Source: Pontibacter litorisediminis (GTDB lineage Bacteria > Bacteroidota > Bacteroidia > Cytophagales > Hymenobacteraceae). From it: 64,000 bases of DNA. Position 1 is the first letter of the stretch; each line of letters begins with the position of its first letter. Below the pieces are notes generated by a model. The model was not told the origin of the DNA. It did not search any database and saw only the letters and a program-made list of their open reading frames with translations. The translations under genes were made by a program, and so were the position numbers. The stretch covers positions 403,047 through 467,046 of the forward strand of contig NZ_JARDUA010000004.1 in the NCBI RefSeq assembly GCF_029360645.1, written 5' to 3'. Positions 33,810-41,723 of the stretch are shown one piece after another.

Positions 33810-33892
33810 AGTTCTGTTCCTTAAGTTTCTGTTGTAAAGGTACTTTAAACTGGCTCGCGCGTCTAGGGGTAATAGGCAGACTCGGGAGAGAA

Positions 33893-33926
33893 GTCGGTAA
33901 ACTACCGGTTTGCGTCGGTAAGCTAC
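33893..33926. promoter_or_regulatory. tandem 13-bp direct repeats, candidate LytTR binding site
   Basis: GTCGGTAAACTAC at 33893-33905 and GTCGGTAAGCTAC at 33914-33926, 21 bases apart from start to start, one mismatch. LytTR regulators are known to bind pairs of direct repeats about two helical turns apart. A third, inverted TCGGTAAA lies at 33949-33956. The site is 84-117 bases before the LiaF-like start, so it would let the regulator control its own operon. Confidence 0.6.
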
Positions 33927-34039
33927 GAAGGTTAAGGTGCTGCTGCAATTTACCGATAGGTTCGACAGCTGATTTTCTGTGAGATATGTGATTGGAGCTG
34001 CTGCTCAGCTTCCTTTGGCGCATGGGCCCGTTTGTGTCT

Positions 34040-34396
34040 TCTATTGCCACTGCTTCTTTTGATTTGAACTAAGCTATCCTCTCTAGCCACTGCTGATCCA
34101 CAGTCTTATAAGCAGCCCCCCGCTAGCGCGAGCTTTTAGCTCGTGTTGCCCCTGCTTCCTGCAATCAGAACTAAGCTATACTTGCTAGCTGCCGTTCATC
34201 CTCAGTCTTACGAGCGGCTCTTTCCATTTCACACTTTGGTGCTCTCCAGCCCGAGAGGGCTCGTCTTCGGGCATCGCGCTGTCTACATTTCTTTTGCTGT
34301 CGCAATGCCTCGCTTTCGCTCGGCACCGGAAATCTAGAAGGCGCTCTTTTTCGAGGGCCCCTACCCCCACCCAAGGACTGGGAACATGCTCGATAG
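34040..34396 (+). repeat. dispersed intergenic repeat, copy C, with internal tandem block
   Basis: Same orientation as copy A. The block CTGCTTCYTnnnAT..GAACTAAGCTAT..CTAGC..CCTCAGTCTTA(T/C)(A/G)AGC occurs twice, at 34040-34115 and 34148-34216, separated by the GCTAGCGCGAGCTTTTAGCTCGTG hairpin shared with copy B. The GAGA-loop hairpin AGCCCGAGAGGGCT is at about 34249-34262, and the end is CCCAAGGACTGGGAACATGCTC. The TCGAGGGCCCCTACCCCC module is inverted compared with copies A and B. Confidence 0.8.
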
Positions 34397-34602
34397 CTCC
34401 AGCATACGGAGCTTGAACAGAGCTCCCTCTCCTGTTTTTAGGAGAGGGCTGGGGTGAGGTGAATTCCCCTGCTCGGAGGGGCTAAAGGTGGTATGATCCG
34501 ACACAGCCTGTAACTCCCTTTCCTGTTTTTAGTAGAGGACTGAGTATGGGCTTATACATTGCTCGCAAGGCAAAGGGAGTTACAGGCTATGCTGCAAAAG
34601 CA

Positions 34603-34634
34603 AAAAGCGCTGCAGGGAAACCTGCAGCGCTTTT
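34603..34634 (-). terminator. terminator with GAAA/TTTC loop
   Basis: Perfect stem AAAGCGCTGCAGG/CCTGCAGCGCTTT with a four-base loop, followed by TTTGCTTTTG on the minus strand. It lies about 130 bases past the stop of the gene at 34763, the only gene it can serve. Confidence 0.8.
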
Positions 34635-34762
34635 CTGTGCGCCATCATGTGGTAAGTAGGGCACAGTAATACTTTGTAGCAGCAGCCTCTCAGGCCGTTA
34701 CCGGTTTGTTTTCAATCAGGAAGTATAAATCAGCTTAGTAAAGTATGGCAATAGGCAACCTG

Positions 34763-35503
34763 TTAGAAAATGGAGATTCGGTAAGCTTTCAGTTTTTTGT
34801 CGAGGTCTTTGGCGTTGCCGCAAACACTGTCGAGCAGCGCCCAGAAACGCGGACCGTGGTTTTTCTCTACCGTATGCGCCAGCTCGTGCAGGATCACATA
34901 ATCGCACAAGGCATCGGGTAGGCGCATCAGGTGCAGGTTCAGGTTGATGTTGTTGGTGTGCGAGCAGCTGCCCCAACGGCTCTTGGCGTTCTTGATGAAC
35001 ACGCTCTGGTACTCAAACCCAAACTTGTCGGCAAAGTAGGCCACCCGTTGCGGCAGGTACTGCTTGGCCTCCTTGCGGTAAGCCTCCTCCATGGATTTGC
35101 GGATAAACTTCTGCACATCCGGGTCGCGCACCTCCTTAAAGGCTGGGTAGAACACGTTGATGTAGCCGTTCTGGACGACGCAGCGCATGTCGTAGCGGGC
35201 ATGGGTGAGCAAACGCAGGGTGTGGTACTTCGTTTTGAACTCCGTGTTGTGGTCGTAAGTGGTTACCTGCTGCTCCTGCTGCTGCATGCGCGCCTGGTGC
35301 TCTTTGATCCAGTCGGCCTTGGTGTAAATAAGCTGTTCTGCTTTCTCAAAGCTGATGTGCGGCGGCACAGCTACTCGCACGCCCTTCAGGGGGCGCACAC
35401 TGATGCTCAGCCGCTTTGCTTTGTCGCTCCGCTCAAACAGCACCTTCCCAATTCCGTCGATATGCAGGTTGACGGATGTAAGACGTAAGAATGATGAAGA
35501 CAC
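34763..35503 (-). CDS. YgjP/WLM-like M48-type metallopeptidase
   Basis: A 246-residue cytosolic zincin of the YgjP (DUF45) group. The zinc motif is HELAH near residue 207 in DYVILHELAHTVEKNHGPRFW, with the third histidine in the NHGPRFW segment. The upstream KNAKSRWGSCSHTNNINLNLHLM stretch is the hallmark of this family. The N-terminal half carries the KRLSISVRPLKGVRVAVPP segment typical of it. Close homologues are often called M48 family. Substrate is unknown. Single gene. Confidence 0.9.
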   Translation of the reverse strand: MSSSFLRLTSVNLHIDGIGKVLFERSDKAKRLSISVRPLKGVRVAVPPHISFEKAEQLIYTKADWIKEHQARMQQQEQQVTTYDHNTEFKTKYHTLRLLTHARYDMRCVVQNGYINVFYPAFKEVRDPDVQKFIRKSMEEAYRKEAKQYLPQRVAYFADKFGFEYQSVFIKNAKSRWGSCSHTNNINLNLHLMRLPDALCDYVILHELAHTVEKNHGPRFWALLDSVCGNAKDLDKKLKAYRISIF

Positions 35504-35702
35504 TGGCTAAAAGTTAAAGTACAAAATTTATGTGGCCAAAGATAGGTATTAATTTAATTAAAAAAAGACTACTGCAGAAGCTTTTGTGGCATTTAATTTA
35601 AATTAATGTATTTGTATTGTGCTATATTTTAGAAGTTAAAGACTGATGAGTAGGCGGAAAGACAGTTGTAGAGGGAGCTTTTGTAGCTGTGTAAAGTACA
35701 AG

Positions 35703-35747
35703 AAAAAAGCAGCGGCAGGCTATATTCTAGCCTGCCGCTGCTTTTTT
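35703..35747. terminator. strong bidirectional terminator
   Basis: Perfect 20-bp stem AAAAAAGCAGCGGCAGGCTA with its complement and a short TATTC loop, A and T tracts at both ends. It lies 15 bases after the stop of the small hydrophilic gene at 35762. Confidence 0.9.
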
Positions 35748-35761
35748 CGGAATAGCGTAAG

Positions 35762-35983
35762 TTAGCGAACGTTACCTCCGGTCGGCATGTCGTCGTGCGG
35801 GTTTTTAGGGGCACGGCTGCTGTCGGTGGTGGCAGAGCGTTCTGTGGCCTCTCGTGTGTTTGTTACAGTGCCCTTTGCGTCGGTGCTGTGGCCTTGCGAG
35901 GAGTGTTTAGCCTTGGGGTTTTCGTGCTCCTCACCCTGCTGGGCTTTCGCTTTCTTGTCCTGGTTTTTCTTGTTTGTTTCCAT
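35762..35983 (-). CDS. small hydrophilic disordered protein
   Basis: A 73-residue, almost wholly polar protein (METNKKNQDKKAKAQQGEE onward), rich in K, E, T, S, N and lacking hydrophobic stretches. It resembles the stress-related small hydrophilic proteins seen in many soil bacteria, but I cannot assign a family. The ATG at 35983 is chosen over longer frames that run into the upstream gene. It follows the YkvA-type gene by 16 bases and shares its strand, so co-transcription is likely. Confidence 0.65.
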   Translation of the reverse strand: METNKKNQDKKAKAQQGEEHENPKAKHSSQGHSTDAKGTVTNTREATERSATTDSSRAPKNPHDDMPTGGNVR

Positions 35984-35999
35984 AGTTAGTTTGGTTTGG

Positions 36000-36554
36000 T
36001 TAATAGCCTGGCTTGGTGTCGGTCTGTATGTCGCCGGCTGAGCGGTCGCTATACTTTGGGGTGCCGAACGAGACGTCGGCATCGTGTTTCTCGGGGGTGT
36101 GTTGCCCGCCTTCGGCAGGCGTTACCTGTATAGGGCGGGAAGCTTCCCACTCCTTAAACTTATCCAGCTCGGTTTTTATACTGGCCATAAACCAGGCCAG
36201 CAGGCTGGCATCATCTAGCAGGCCTATCACCGGAATCACGTCCGGTATCACATCTATCGGCATCAGAAAGTAGATGAGGACGGCCACGCCGGCAACCAAT
36301 GTAGTAGTAGGGATGCCTTTGTACTCGCCGGAGCTGGCGGCTTTCAGCATGCGGGTAAGCAGCTGCAGGTTCTCCCACACTTCGCTGGCGATGGCTCCCA
36401 CGCCTTTTTTGGCCGTGGCTTTTTTCAGGGTTTCGCTAATCAGCCTGGCCACTTCCGATGGGTGCTTCAGGTAAGCTTCCGCCTTCTCGAGTATCTTCTT
36501 GAATATGGGGCTGTCGGCTACTTTTTTGCCTTCCGGTCCTTTGTTATCTGTCAT
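36000..36554 (-). CDS. YkvA-type DUF1232 membrane protein
   Basis: A 184-residue protein with an N-terminal helical stretch (residues 1-75), then the DUF1232 core: TTLVAGVAVLIYFLMPIDVIPDVIPVIGLLDDASLLAWFMASI, the D-x-I-P-D-x-I-P signature followed by G-x-x-D-D. The C-terminal tail is polar with AEGGQHTPEKHDADVS. YkvA proteins have no fixed function. The start at 36554 (MTDNKGPEG) was chosen because the longer upstream frame is the shadow of the NlpC gene. Confidence 0.85.
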   Translation of the reverse strand: MTDNKGPEGKKVADSPIFKKILEKAEAYLKHPSEVARLISETLKKATAKKGVGAIASEVWENLQLLTRMLKAASSGEYKGIPTTTLVAGVAVLIYFLMPIDVIPDVIPVIGLLDDASLLAWFMASIKTELDKFKEWEASRPIQVTPAEGGQHTPEKHDADVSFGTPKYSDRSAGDIQTDTKPGY

Positions 36555-36712
36555 GCTTATACGTTGGGTTAAGGTTGCTCTGGGGCGGCCTCTGCTGCTG
36601 CCAAAGCGGGTGCAATTTGCGTAAACAATTGGTAACCTTCCTATACTTGCTCCCATTAAAATTGTTATGGTTTGCAGGATAAAAAGCCAGGAGCAGGGGG
36701 GATGGCAGAAGG

Positions 36713-37333
36713 TTAGTTTACCCGGCCGGCGGCAAAGTAGCGGTTGCGGAAGTATGGCTCTGAAAGTGAGCTGACCATGACGCCCCTGGTGGTAGAGGAG
36801 TGAATGAACTTGTTGTTCTTCAGGTAAATGCCCACATGGAAGATGGGGCCTTTGGCGCTGCGGCGGAAGAACACGAGGTCGCCGGTGCGTACGCTGTCTT
36901 TCTTGATGCGGGCCACATCCTGAAACATGGAGCGGGAGCTGCGGCTGAGGTTTATGCCGTACACTTCCTGATACAGGCTGGTAACCAGGCCGGAGCAGTC
37001 GGTGCCGCGTTTGCTGCTGCTGCCGTAGCGGTAAGGGGTGCCAATCCATTTGGAGGCTGCCTCCACCAGGGCACGGTAGTCAGGATTTCTGAACCTGAGG
37101 CCTAGCTTTTTGATGTAATACTCCTCGTGTGGCTCCTCGGCCTCTTTGTCCGGCATCATGTACTCAGCCCAGGCATAGGGCACGTAAGCCTGCGTATCCA
37201 GCGGGTAAGGGGTAATGGCAGGCAGTGCCATTGCCTGCTCTGTAACTGGCCGGCTGGCCGGGGCCACCTCGTAAAAGTATGAAAGCACCAGCGACAAAAT
37301 CGCCAAGGCACTTAGTATGGCTGCTTTTTTCAT
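36713..37333 (-). CDS. NlpC/P60-family cysteine peptidase
   Basis: A 206-residue exported peptidoglycan endopeptidase. From the ATG at 37333 a signal sequence (MKKAAILSALAILSLVLSYF) leads to a linker and the NlpC/P60 domain (about residues 88-206): catalytic cysteine in GTDCSGLV, histidine in FHVGIY and the third polar residue in FIHSS. It should cut the peptide stems between D-Glu and the diamino acid. The upstream ATG at 37426 is less likely. It precedes the YkvA gene by 158 bases. Confidence 0.92.
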   Translation of the reverse strand: MKKAAILSALAILSLVLSYFYEVAPASRPVTEQAMALPAITPYPLDTQAYVPYAWAEYMMPDKEAEEPHEEYYIKKLGLRFRNPDYRALVEAASKWIGTPYRYGSSSKRGTDCSGLVTSLYQEVYGINLSRSSRSMFQDVARIKKDSVRTGDLVFFRRSAKGPIFHVGIYLKNNKFIHSSTTRGVMVSSLSEPYFRNRYFAAGRVN

Positions 37334-37572
37334 AGGGTAAAGCATGTACCGGGCCCACCCGATCATTGCCCGAAAAAGTATAAAATAGGTAATGGCAGCA
37401 GAGATGCCGTACCTTATCCGGTGCAAAAGTAGCCCTTATCTGCTTAAGCGCCAAACTATAAGATGCCCTGTGGGCGTGTTTGCTGCGCAGCTTTTACAGC
37501 CAAAAGGTAACTTTGGAGCATCGGTGGCAAGTATAAATGCTTATACTACGCCTTATTTAGAGTACTATTTTT

Positions 37573-37950
37573 ATGGATTTTAAAGTTGTAGAACGCTCAT
37601 TTTTTGCCCGTATTGCGCGCCTGGTGCTAAAGAGCAGCAATGTGGCCATGGTGCTGGGCAAAACCATTTACCTGAGCGGAGTTAGCCGGGAAACGTTTCT
37701 GAAGGACGAGGGGTGGGTGGCGCATGAGCTGTGCCATATACGGCAGTTCCGGGAGCACGGCTTTTTCCGGTTCCTGTGGCTGTACCTGCAGGAGTCGTGG
37801 CGGGTAGGCTACTACAACAACAAGTATGAGGTGGAGGCGCGGCTGGAGGGCCTGAAGCACCGCCGCCACCTGAGCCCTTCACAAAAGGCCGGCAGCGCCA
37901 TTGCGCCCACAGAGGCCCCCTTGCCAATAGATACCAAGAAAACAGAATAG
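37573..37950 (+). CDS. small zincin-like protein with HELCH motif (DUF4157-like)
   Basis: A 125-residue protein with HELCH at about residues 51-55 (VAHELCHIRQFREHG), followed by NNKYEVEARLEG where the glutamate could be the third zinc ligand. This is the layout of the DUF4157-type minimal zincins. An IYLSG strand precedes the motif. The 30-residue C-terminal tail is polar. No signal peptide is clear. Whether it is an active peptidase is not known. Confidence 0.7.
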   Translation: MDFKVVERSFFARIARLVLKSSNVAMVLGKTIYLSGVSRETFLKDEGWVAHELCHIRQFREHGFFRFLWLYLQESWRVGYYNNKYEVEARLEGLKHRRHLSPSQKAGSAIAPTEAPLPIDTKKTE

Positions 37951-37975
37951 GGCAGCATCATTTGCCGCCCTATTT
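37949..37975. terminator. weak hairpin between convergent genes
   Basis: AGGGCAGCA/TGCCGCCCT with one mismatch and a 5-base loop, then TATTTATAC. It separates the zincin-like gene from the sulfurtransferase gene. Confidence 0.5.
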
Positions 37976-37980
37976 ATACT

Positions 37981-38823
37981 TTACTTTTCCCCGGTGCCGA
38001 TCTCACGCCCGCTCCTCGACCACTCGCTCCAGGAGCCAACGTATAGCTTCGGTATGTCCAGGCCCGCGTAGTCCATGGCCAGCAAGGTATGGCAGGCCGT
38101 TACCCCGGAGCCGCAATGCACCGTCACATCCTCTGGTTTGCGGTTGCCGAGCGCTTCTTTATACTTTGCCCTGAGCTCCTCCTGCGGCAGGTAAAAGCCG
38201 TTGCTGTCGAGGTTAGAGGTGTACGGGATGTTCACGGCACCCGGAATGTGGCCGGCTACCAGGTCAATGGGCTCAACCTCGCCACGGAAGCGTGCAGCGG
38301 CGCGCACATCAACCACCAGATTTTCGGGGTTCTGAACGGCTTGCTCCACTTCCTCTACAGTGGCAGTGGGCAGTTGCCAATCCTGTTGCGGGTAAGGCTG
38401 CTGCGGCATAGGCTGCTCCGGCTTGCTGCTAACAGGAACACCCGCTGCCACGGCAGCTTGGTAGCCTCCGTCCAGCACCTGCACCCGCTCGTGGCCCATC
38501 GCTTTCAGCATCCACCAAAAGCGCGCCGCGGCGTTGGCACCGCTCATGTCATCGTACACCACCACATGGCTCTCCGGGGTTATGCCCAGTTGCCCCAGAA
38601 AAGCTGCAAACTCCGGAGCGCTTGGCAGCGGATGCCTGCCCCCCACCGCGGGGTTATCCGTCGGCCTTGCCAGGTCTGTCTCCAGGTCGGCAAAGAGTGC
38701 GCCCTGCAGGTGCGCTGCCTTATACTTGTCCCCGGCATCGGGGCCGGAACGGGCGTCTATTAGTATGAGGGGCTGCTGCTGGAGGAGTGAAACCAGGTCC
38801 TGTGGCTTGATGATAGGATTCAT
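37981..38823 (-). CDS. sseA: thiosulfate/3-mercaptopyruvate sulfurtransferase
   Basis: A 280-residue protein with two rhodanese domains (about 1-130 and 150-275). The first is inactive; the second holds the active-site loop HCGSGVTACH, of the CG(S/T)GVT type that marks mercaptopyruvate sulfurtransferases rather than thiosulfate rhodaneses (CRxGxR). Moves sulfur to thiol or cyanide acceptors in the cytosol. The stop overlaps the end region of a TTTATACTTT word. Single gene. Confidence 0.92.
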   Translation of the reverse strand: MNPIIKPQDLVSLLQQQPLILIDARSGPDAGDKYKAAHLQGALFADLETDLARPTDNPAVGGRHPLPSAPEFAAFLGQLGITPESHVVVYDDMSGANAAARFWWMLKAMGHERVQVLDGGYQAAVAAGVPVSSKPEQPMPQQPYPQQDWQLPTATVEEVEQAVQNPENLVVDVRAAARFRGEVEPIDLVAGHIPGAVNIPYTSNLDSNGFYLPQEELRAKYKEALGNRKPEDVTVHCGSGVTACHTLLAMDYAGLDIPKLYVGSWSEWSRSGREIGTGEK

Positions 38824-38901
38824 AGTTTATAGGTTGGGTTTTAGAAGGAAGCCCCGGGGTAAGTATAAACACTAACTCCGGAGCCTGGTACATCATATAC
38901 G

Positions 38902-39180
38902 TTACTCACCGCCGGCAACCACCGTCCATTGGCGCACCTGCCACTCCCGGATCAGGCCGTTCTTTACATACGGGTCGTTCTTGGCAAATTCTTCGGCCGC
39001 CTGCGGGCTGTCGCCCTTAAAGATGAAAACGGCACTGTCGGCAGGGTCTGCCATGGCACCGGCCATTACCAACTCGCCTTTTGCATGGGCTTTGTTGATC
39101 AGGTCCAGGTGCTCAGGGCGATACGCGCCGCGTCTCTCGAGGTAATCTTCTGTGGTTTTGTAGAAAAGGATATAATACAT
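38902..39180 (-). CDS. YciI-family protein
   Basis: A 92-residue ferredoxin-like-fold protein: MYYILFYKTTEDYLERRGAYRPEHLDLI, then GELVMAGAMADPADSAVFIFKGDSPQAAEEFAKNDPYVKNGL, which matches the YciI pattern including the D-P-Y-V-x-x-G-L end. Some relatives have dehydrochlorinase activity; the role of most is unknown. Just beyond it the sequence becomes visibly AT-richer. Confidence 0.88.
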   Translation of the reverse strand: MYYILFYKTTEDYLERRGAYRPEHLDLINKAHAKGELVMAGAMADPADSAVFIFKGDSPQAAEEFAKNDPYVKNGLIREWQVRQWTVVAGGE

Positions 39181-39283
39181 ATGTGTGAGTTTGTGATGTT
39201 CAGTTTTGTGTAACGGTTAGTATATGCATAACCCGTGCGTAGCAAGGGATTTGTATATACAGTGTTAGAAGGTTGTTTTTCTT

Positions 39284-39640
39284 TTAGTATTCCTGAATAA
39301 GCACATTTGTCGGGATATTCAACGTCTTATGCAGATTCCTTATCATTTCCAGTGTGAGCTTTCTCTTTCTGTTCAGCACCTCACTTACCCTACTCTTGAA
39401 GCCCAGCACTTCGGCTAAGTCCTTCTGCTTTATACCGAGTTGTTCCATTCTGAACTTTACTGCTTCAATCGGGTCAGGTGCTTCAATCGGGAAGTGTTCC
39501 TTCTCGTAGGAGTCTATTAGGAACGAGAGCACCTCCAACTCATCGCCGTCCTGAGTGTCCGGTTCTGCGTCAAATATCTCTTCCAGCCTTTGCAGGGCCA
39601 ATTGGTAATCTTCTTCTGTTTTTATCAGCTTAATATTCAT
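39284..39640 (-). CDS. higA: HigA-type antitoxin, HTH XRE family
   Basis: A 118-residue antitoxin. The acidic N-terminal part (residues 1-60) should wrap the toxin and the helix-turn-helix (about 63-112) reads FRMEQLGIKQKDLAEVLGFKSRVSEVLNRKRKL. It starts 11 bases after the toxin stop, giving the inverted toxin-first order that is typical of higBA. The pair lies in an AT-rich segment that differs from its surroundings. Confidence 0.9.
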   Translation of the reverse strand: MNIKLIKTEEDYQLALQRLEEIFDAEPDTQDGDELEVLSFLIDSYEKEHFPIEAPDPIEAVKFRMEQLGIKQKDLAEVLGFKSRVSEVLNRKRKLTLEMIRNLHKTLNIPTNVLIQEY

Positions 39641-39651
39641 TTCTATTTTAG

Positions 39652-39945
39652 TTAAATTTTAGTAGCGTCAATCTTATCATATTCAGCATGCGTCCCGACA
39701 AAGCGTATCCAAACAATTCCATACTTGTAGTTGATTCTGACGATTAACCTATAGTTATTCCCCTTGATGTTGAAGACCATTCTGTTGTCCTCCAGTATGC
39801 TAGCTGAAGGGTAATCTTTCTTTATGTCGTTCGGGGACTTCCATTCAGCCTGCTCTGCCTCGCTATACCAAGCTTTTAGCTGCTGCTCACTGTCGGCATG
39901 CTTTTCCCAAAAATCCCGCAGTGTCCGTTTTGCTATTACTCTCAC
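39652..39945 (-). CDS. higB: HigB-type mRNA interferase toxin
   Basis: A 97-residue RelE-superfamily toxin of the HigB_toxin kind: MRVIAKRTLRDFWEKHADSE, W-x-x-x-x-D-I-K-K-x-Y, and the C-terminal YGIVWIRFVGTHAEYDKID, which matches the family. The family cuts mRNA on the ribosome. The basic residues and H, Y near the C-terminus are those expected for RNA cleavage. First gene of the pair; a perfect palindrome lies 33 bases before its ATG. Confidence 0.92.
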   Translation of the reverse strand: MRVIAKRTLRDFWEKHADSEQQLKAWYSEAEQAEWKSPNDIKKDYPSASILEDNRMVFNIKGNNYRLIVRINYKYGIVWIRFVGTHAEYDKIDATKI

Positions 39946-39977
39946 TTCTTTAGTTTAGAACTCAAATATAAAGAAAA

Positions 39978-39998
39978 AAGTTACCAAAATGGTAACTT
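39978..39998. promoter_or_regulatory. palindromic operator of the higBA pair
   Basis: Perfect inverted repeat AAGTTACCA-AAA-TGGTAACTT (9-bp arms, 3-base centre), 33 bases before the higB ATG. No T-run follows, so it is not a terminator. Such palindromes are the usual binding sites for HigA/HigBA autorepression. Confidence 0.7.
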
Positions 39999-40068
39999 CA
40001 AGATAAGATTTTATTCTAAATTTCTTCTAACGGTTAGGCTATAGTGTGTTTATAAACTATAGCTGTTG

Positions 40069-40674
40069 TTAGCCAGCAGTTATTTTCCATGCCAGATAGA
40101 ACAGAAAAGCTGTTAGAAAAATCAACATTATCAGCCAGTACATACCAGATGAACCAAACAGTTTCTGCTCGAACTTACCATACTGTTCAGGGTCACCCAC
40201 AAAACCTTCTGGCAGTTTCTTGGTAACAGCTTTTAGCCTATTTATCAATATGTAATAATCGGCTGTCTCGTATGAGTTGAAGCTTAGCACTTCTCCTGCT
40301 TCCTTTGTGAGTACAGTAGCCTTTCTCCCCCTATGAACCTGATATGTTGTGCTTTCATGCTTTGCTGAAACCTCGTAATCTTCTTCCTTTATCTTGCTTA
40401 TATTTTCCAGGTAGACTTCAAGGTAAACAGGCAGAATTGGTGATTTATAAATAAGCCTTCTATCGGTGAGAATCAATTGTTTCATTCGGAATGAGTCTAA
40501 TAATGACCAAAAACCGAAGAAGGCGAAGAAGCCTACAAGTAAAGCGTAAGTTAAATCGTAGACTTTTGTTTGGGACGTAATTAGAAGCACAAAAGCGGAA
40601 CAAAGTAGAAAGCCTCCAATTCTGAACAATAAGAATTGTTTATTAACCCCAGACTTATGTATAATTTCTTCCAT
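40069..40674 (-). CDS. membrane protein with bacterial PH-like domain
   Basis: A 201-residue protein with two N-terminal membrane helices (about 17-35, 41-60), a central soluble region (IKEEDYEVSAKH, then GRKATVLTKEAGEVLSF) with the strand pattern QLILTDRRLIYKSPILPVYLEVYLENI typical of bacterial PH domains, and a C-terminal membrane helix (about 178-197). No partner is seen. Its base use is much richer in A and T than neighbouring genes, so it belongs to the acquired segment with higBA. Confidence 0.7.
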   Translation of the reverse strand: MEEIIHKSGVNKQFLLFRIGGFLLCSAFVLLITSQTKVYDLTYALLVGFFAFFGFWSLLDSFRMKQLILTDRRLIYKSPILPVYLEVYLENISKIKEEDYEVSAKHESTTYQVHRGRKATVLTKEAGEVLSFNSYETADYYILINRLKAVTKKLPEGFVGDPEQYGKFEQKLFGSSGMYWLIMLIFLTAFLFYLAWKITAG

Positions 40675-40697
40675 TTCTTAAATGTTGGCTAACTATA

Positions 40698-41009
40698 GTG
40701 TATAAGGAGCTGTTCCGGTTATTGGCCCTATATGTGGTGCTATATGTGCACGGTTTAAAAATTGAATGTGTAAACATGCAATATAGAACATTAGTAATAC
40801 AAGATAACACTAAAGTGCCTATCAAGCAAACTCTATACATAAGTAACCAGGAATGCCTTAAAAGCATTGGATATAAAGGTTTTGTATGTGGTATTGATGT
40901 TGCTGTGGTGGTAGTCCGTTTGCAAAGGAAACATATTTTAAGCAGCCTGCTTATCTATAGGCGTATCATGAAACGGATAGTTACGTATATAAACGCTTAT
41001 CTCGGCTAA
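40698..41009 (+). CDS. doubtful small protein in the AT-rich islet
   Basis: A 103-residue open frame starting MYKELFRLLALYVVLY, no recognised family, in the AT-rich stretch. It ends three bases before a perfect hairpin, which could be its terminator, but the hairpin can equally serve the minus-strand gene at 41082. A shorter frame lies on the other strand. The stretch 40675-41081 has no other content I can support. Confidence 0.25.
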   Translation: MYKELFRLLALYVVLYVHGLKIECVNMQYRTLVIQDNTKVPIKQTLYISNQECLKSIGYKGFVCGIDVAVVVVRLQRKHILSSLLIYRRIMKRIVTYINAYLG

Positions 41010-41011
41010 AT

Positions 41012-41050
41012 TATAAAGTCCCTGTCATTTTACCTGACAGGGACTTTATA
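41012..41050. terminator. bidirectional terminator
   Basis: Perfect 16-bp stem TATAAAGTCCCTGTCA with its complement, loop TTTTACC. It lies 32 bases past the stop of the peroxiredoxin-like gene at 41082. Confidence 0.88.
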
Positions 41051-41081
41051 CTGTACTCCTTGTAACCGGGATAAAACTAAA

Positions 41082-41711
41082 CTACGCCTCCTTCCACTTT
41101 ATAGTGCAGCCAATGGCTTTGGTGTGAGGCTGGCTGACGGCTTTGCCTGCTACCAACTCATCCAGAGCAGCTTCGGCATATTTCTTTCCTACCTTAGAGG
41201 CGTCGCGGGAGTTATCGTCAATAGTGCCAATGTAGGCCACTTTATACTTGCCGTCGTTCTGCTTCTGCACAACATATAGGTGCGGCGTACGGGTGGCGCC
41301 ATAAGCTCTCGTAATCTCCTGCGTTTCGTCCTGCAGGTAAGGGAAGGGGAATTTCTTCTCCTGCGCGCGCTGCTGCATGTCGGCAAAAGAGTCTTTGGGC
41401 GAGGCGCTCACATCGTTCGGGTTGATGGCGATAACGGGATAGCCTTTCGGCGCATACTTGTTGTGCAGCGCTATGAGGCGGTCTTCGTAGGCAACGGAGT
41501 AGGGGCAGGTGTTGCAGGTAAAGGTCACGATGAAGCCTTTGGCATCCTTGTAATCGGCCATGGAAACCATTTTGCCGTCCACGTTCTTCAGCCTGAAGTC
41601 GCGGGCAGTATCGCCTACCTGGTAGCCGTTAGAGGCAGGAACAGCTGCCAACAGGGCGCCCACAAACAGCAGGCAGAGAAAATTTACGAAAGGTAGCTTA
41701 GCTTTTTTCAT
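41082..41711 (-). CDS. exported thioredoxin-fold protein (AhpC/TSA-like)
   Basis: A 209-residue periplasmic protein. Signal peptide to about residue 23 (AAVPA), then the redoxin fold with CNTCPYS near residues 70-76 in IVTFTCNTCPYSVAYEDRL, a motif like that in the peroxiredoxin-like TlpA-type proteins, followed by PVIAINPNDV and TRTPHLYVV (cis-proline). The C-terminal stretch has one more cysteine. It starts 12 bases after the TlpA-like gene, so both form one unit for envelope redox work. Confidence 0.86.
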   Translation of the reverse strand: MKKAKLPFVNFLCLLFVGALLAAVPASNGYQVGDTARDFRLKNVDGKMVSMADYKDAKGFIVTFTCNTCPYSVAYEDRLIALHNKYAPKGYPVIAINPNDVSASPKDSFADMQQRAQEKKFPFPYLQDETQEITRAYGATRTPHLYVVQKQNDGKYKVAYIGTIDDNSRDASKVGKKYAEAALDELVAGKAVSQPHTKAIGCTIKWKEA

Positions 41712-41723
41712 AGTGGGTAAATG

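Larger units (their letters stand above)
33927..34762. other. long non-coding stretch with repeat copy C
   Basis: About 835 bases without a supported gene. It contains repeat copy C (34040-34396), then CCCTCTCCTGTTTTTAGGAGAGGG (about 34425-34448), an inverted repeat followed by CTGGGGTGAGG, a kind of intergenic element seen in many genomes, then a further TCCTGTTTTTAGTAGAGGA variant near 34513-34531, and finally the terminator of the metallopeptidase gene. Confidence 0.7.

Noticed and set aside
36555..37049. N-terminal extension of the YkvA-type frame
   Set aside because: The bases code the NlpC/P60 peptidase in another frame; the YkvA protein begins at 36554.
40655..40867. Short minus-strand frame in the AT-rich islet
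   Set aside because: No domain and overlapped by another doubtful frame; AT-rich bases give chance open frames.
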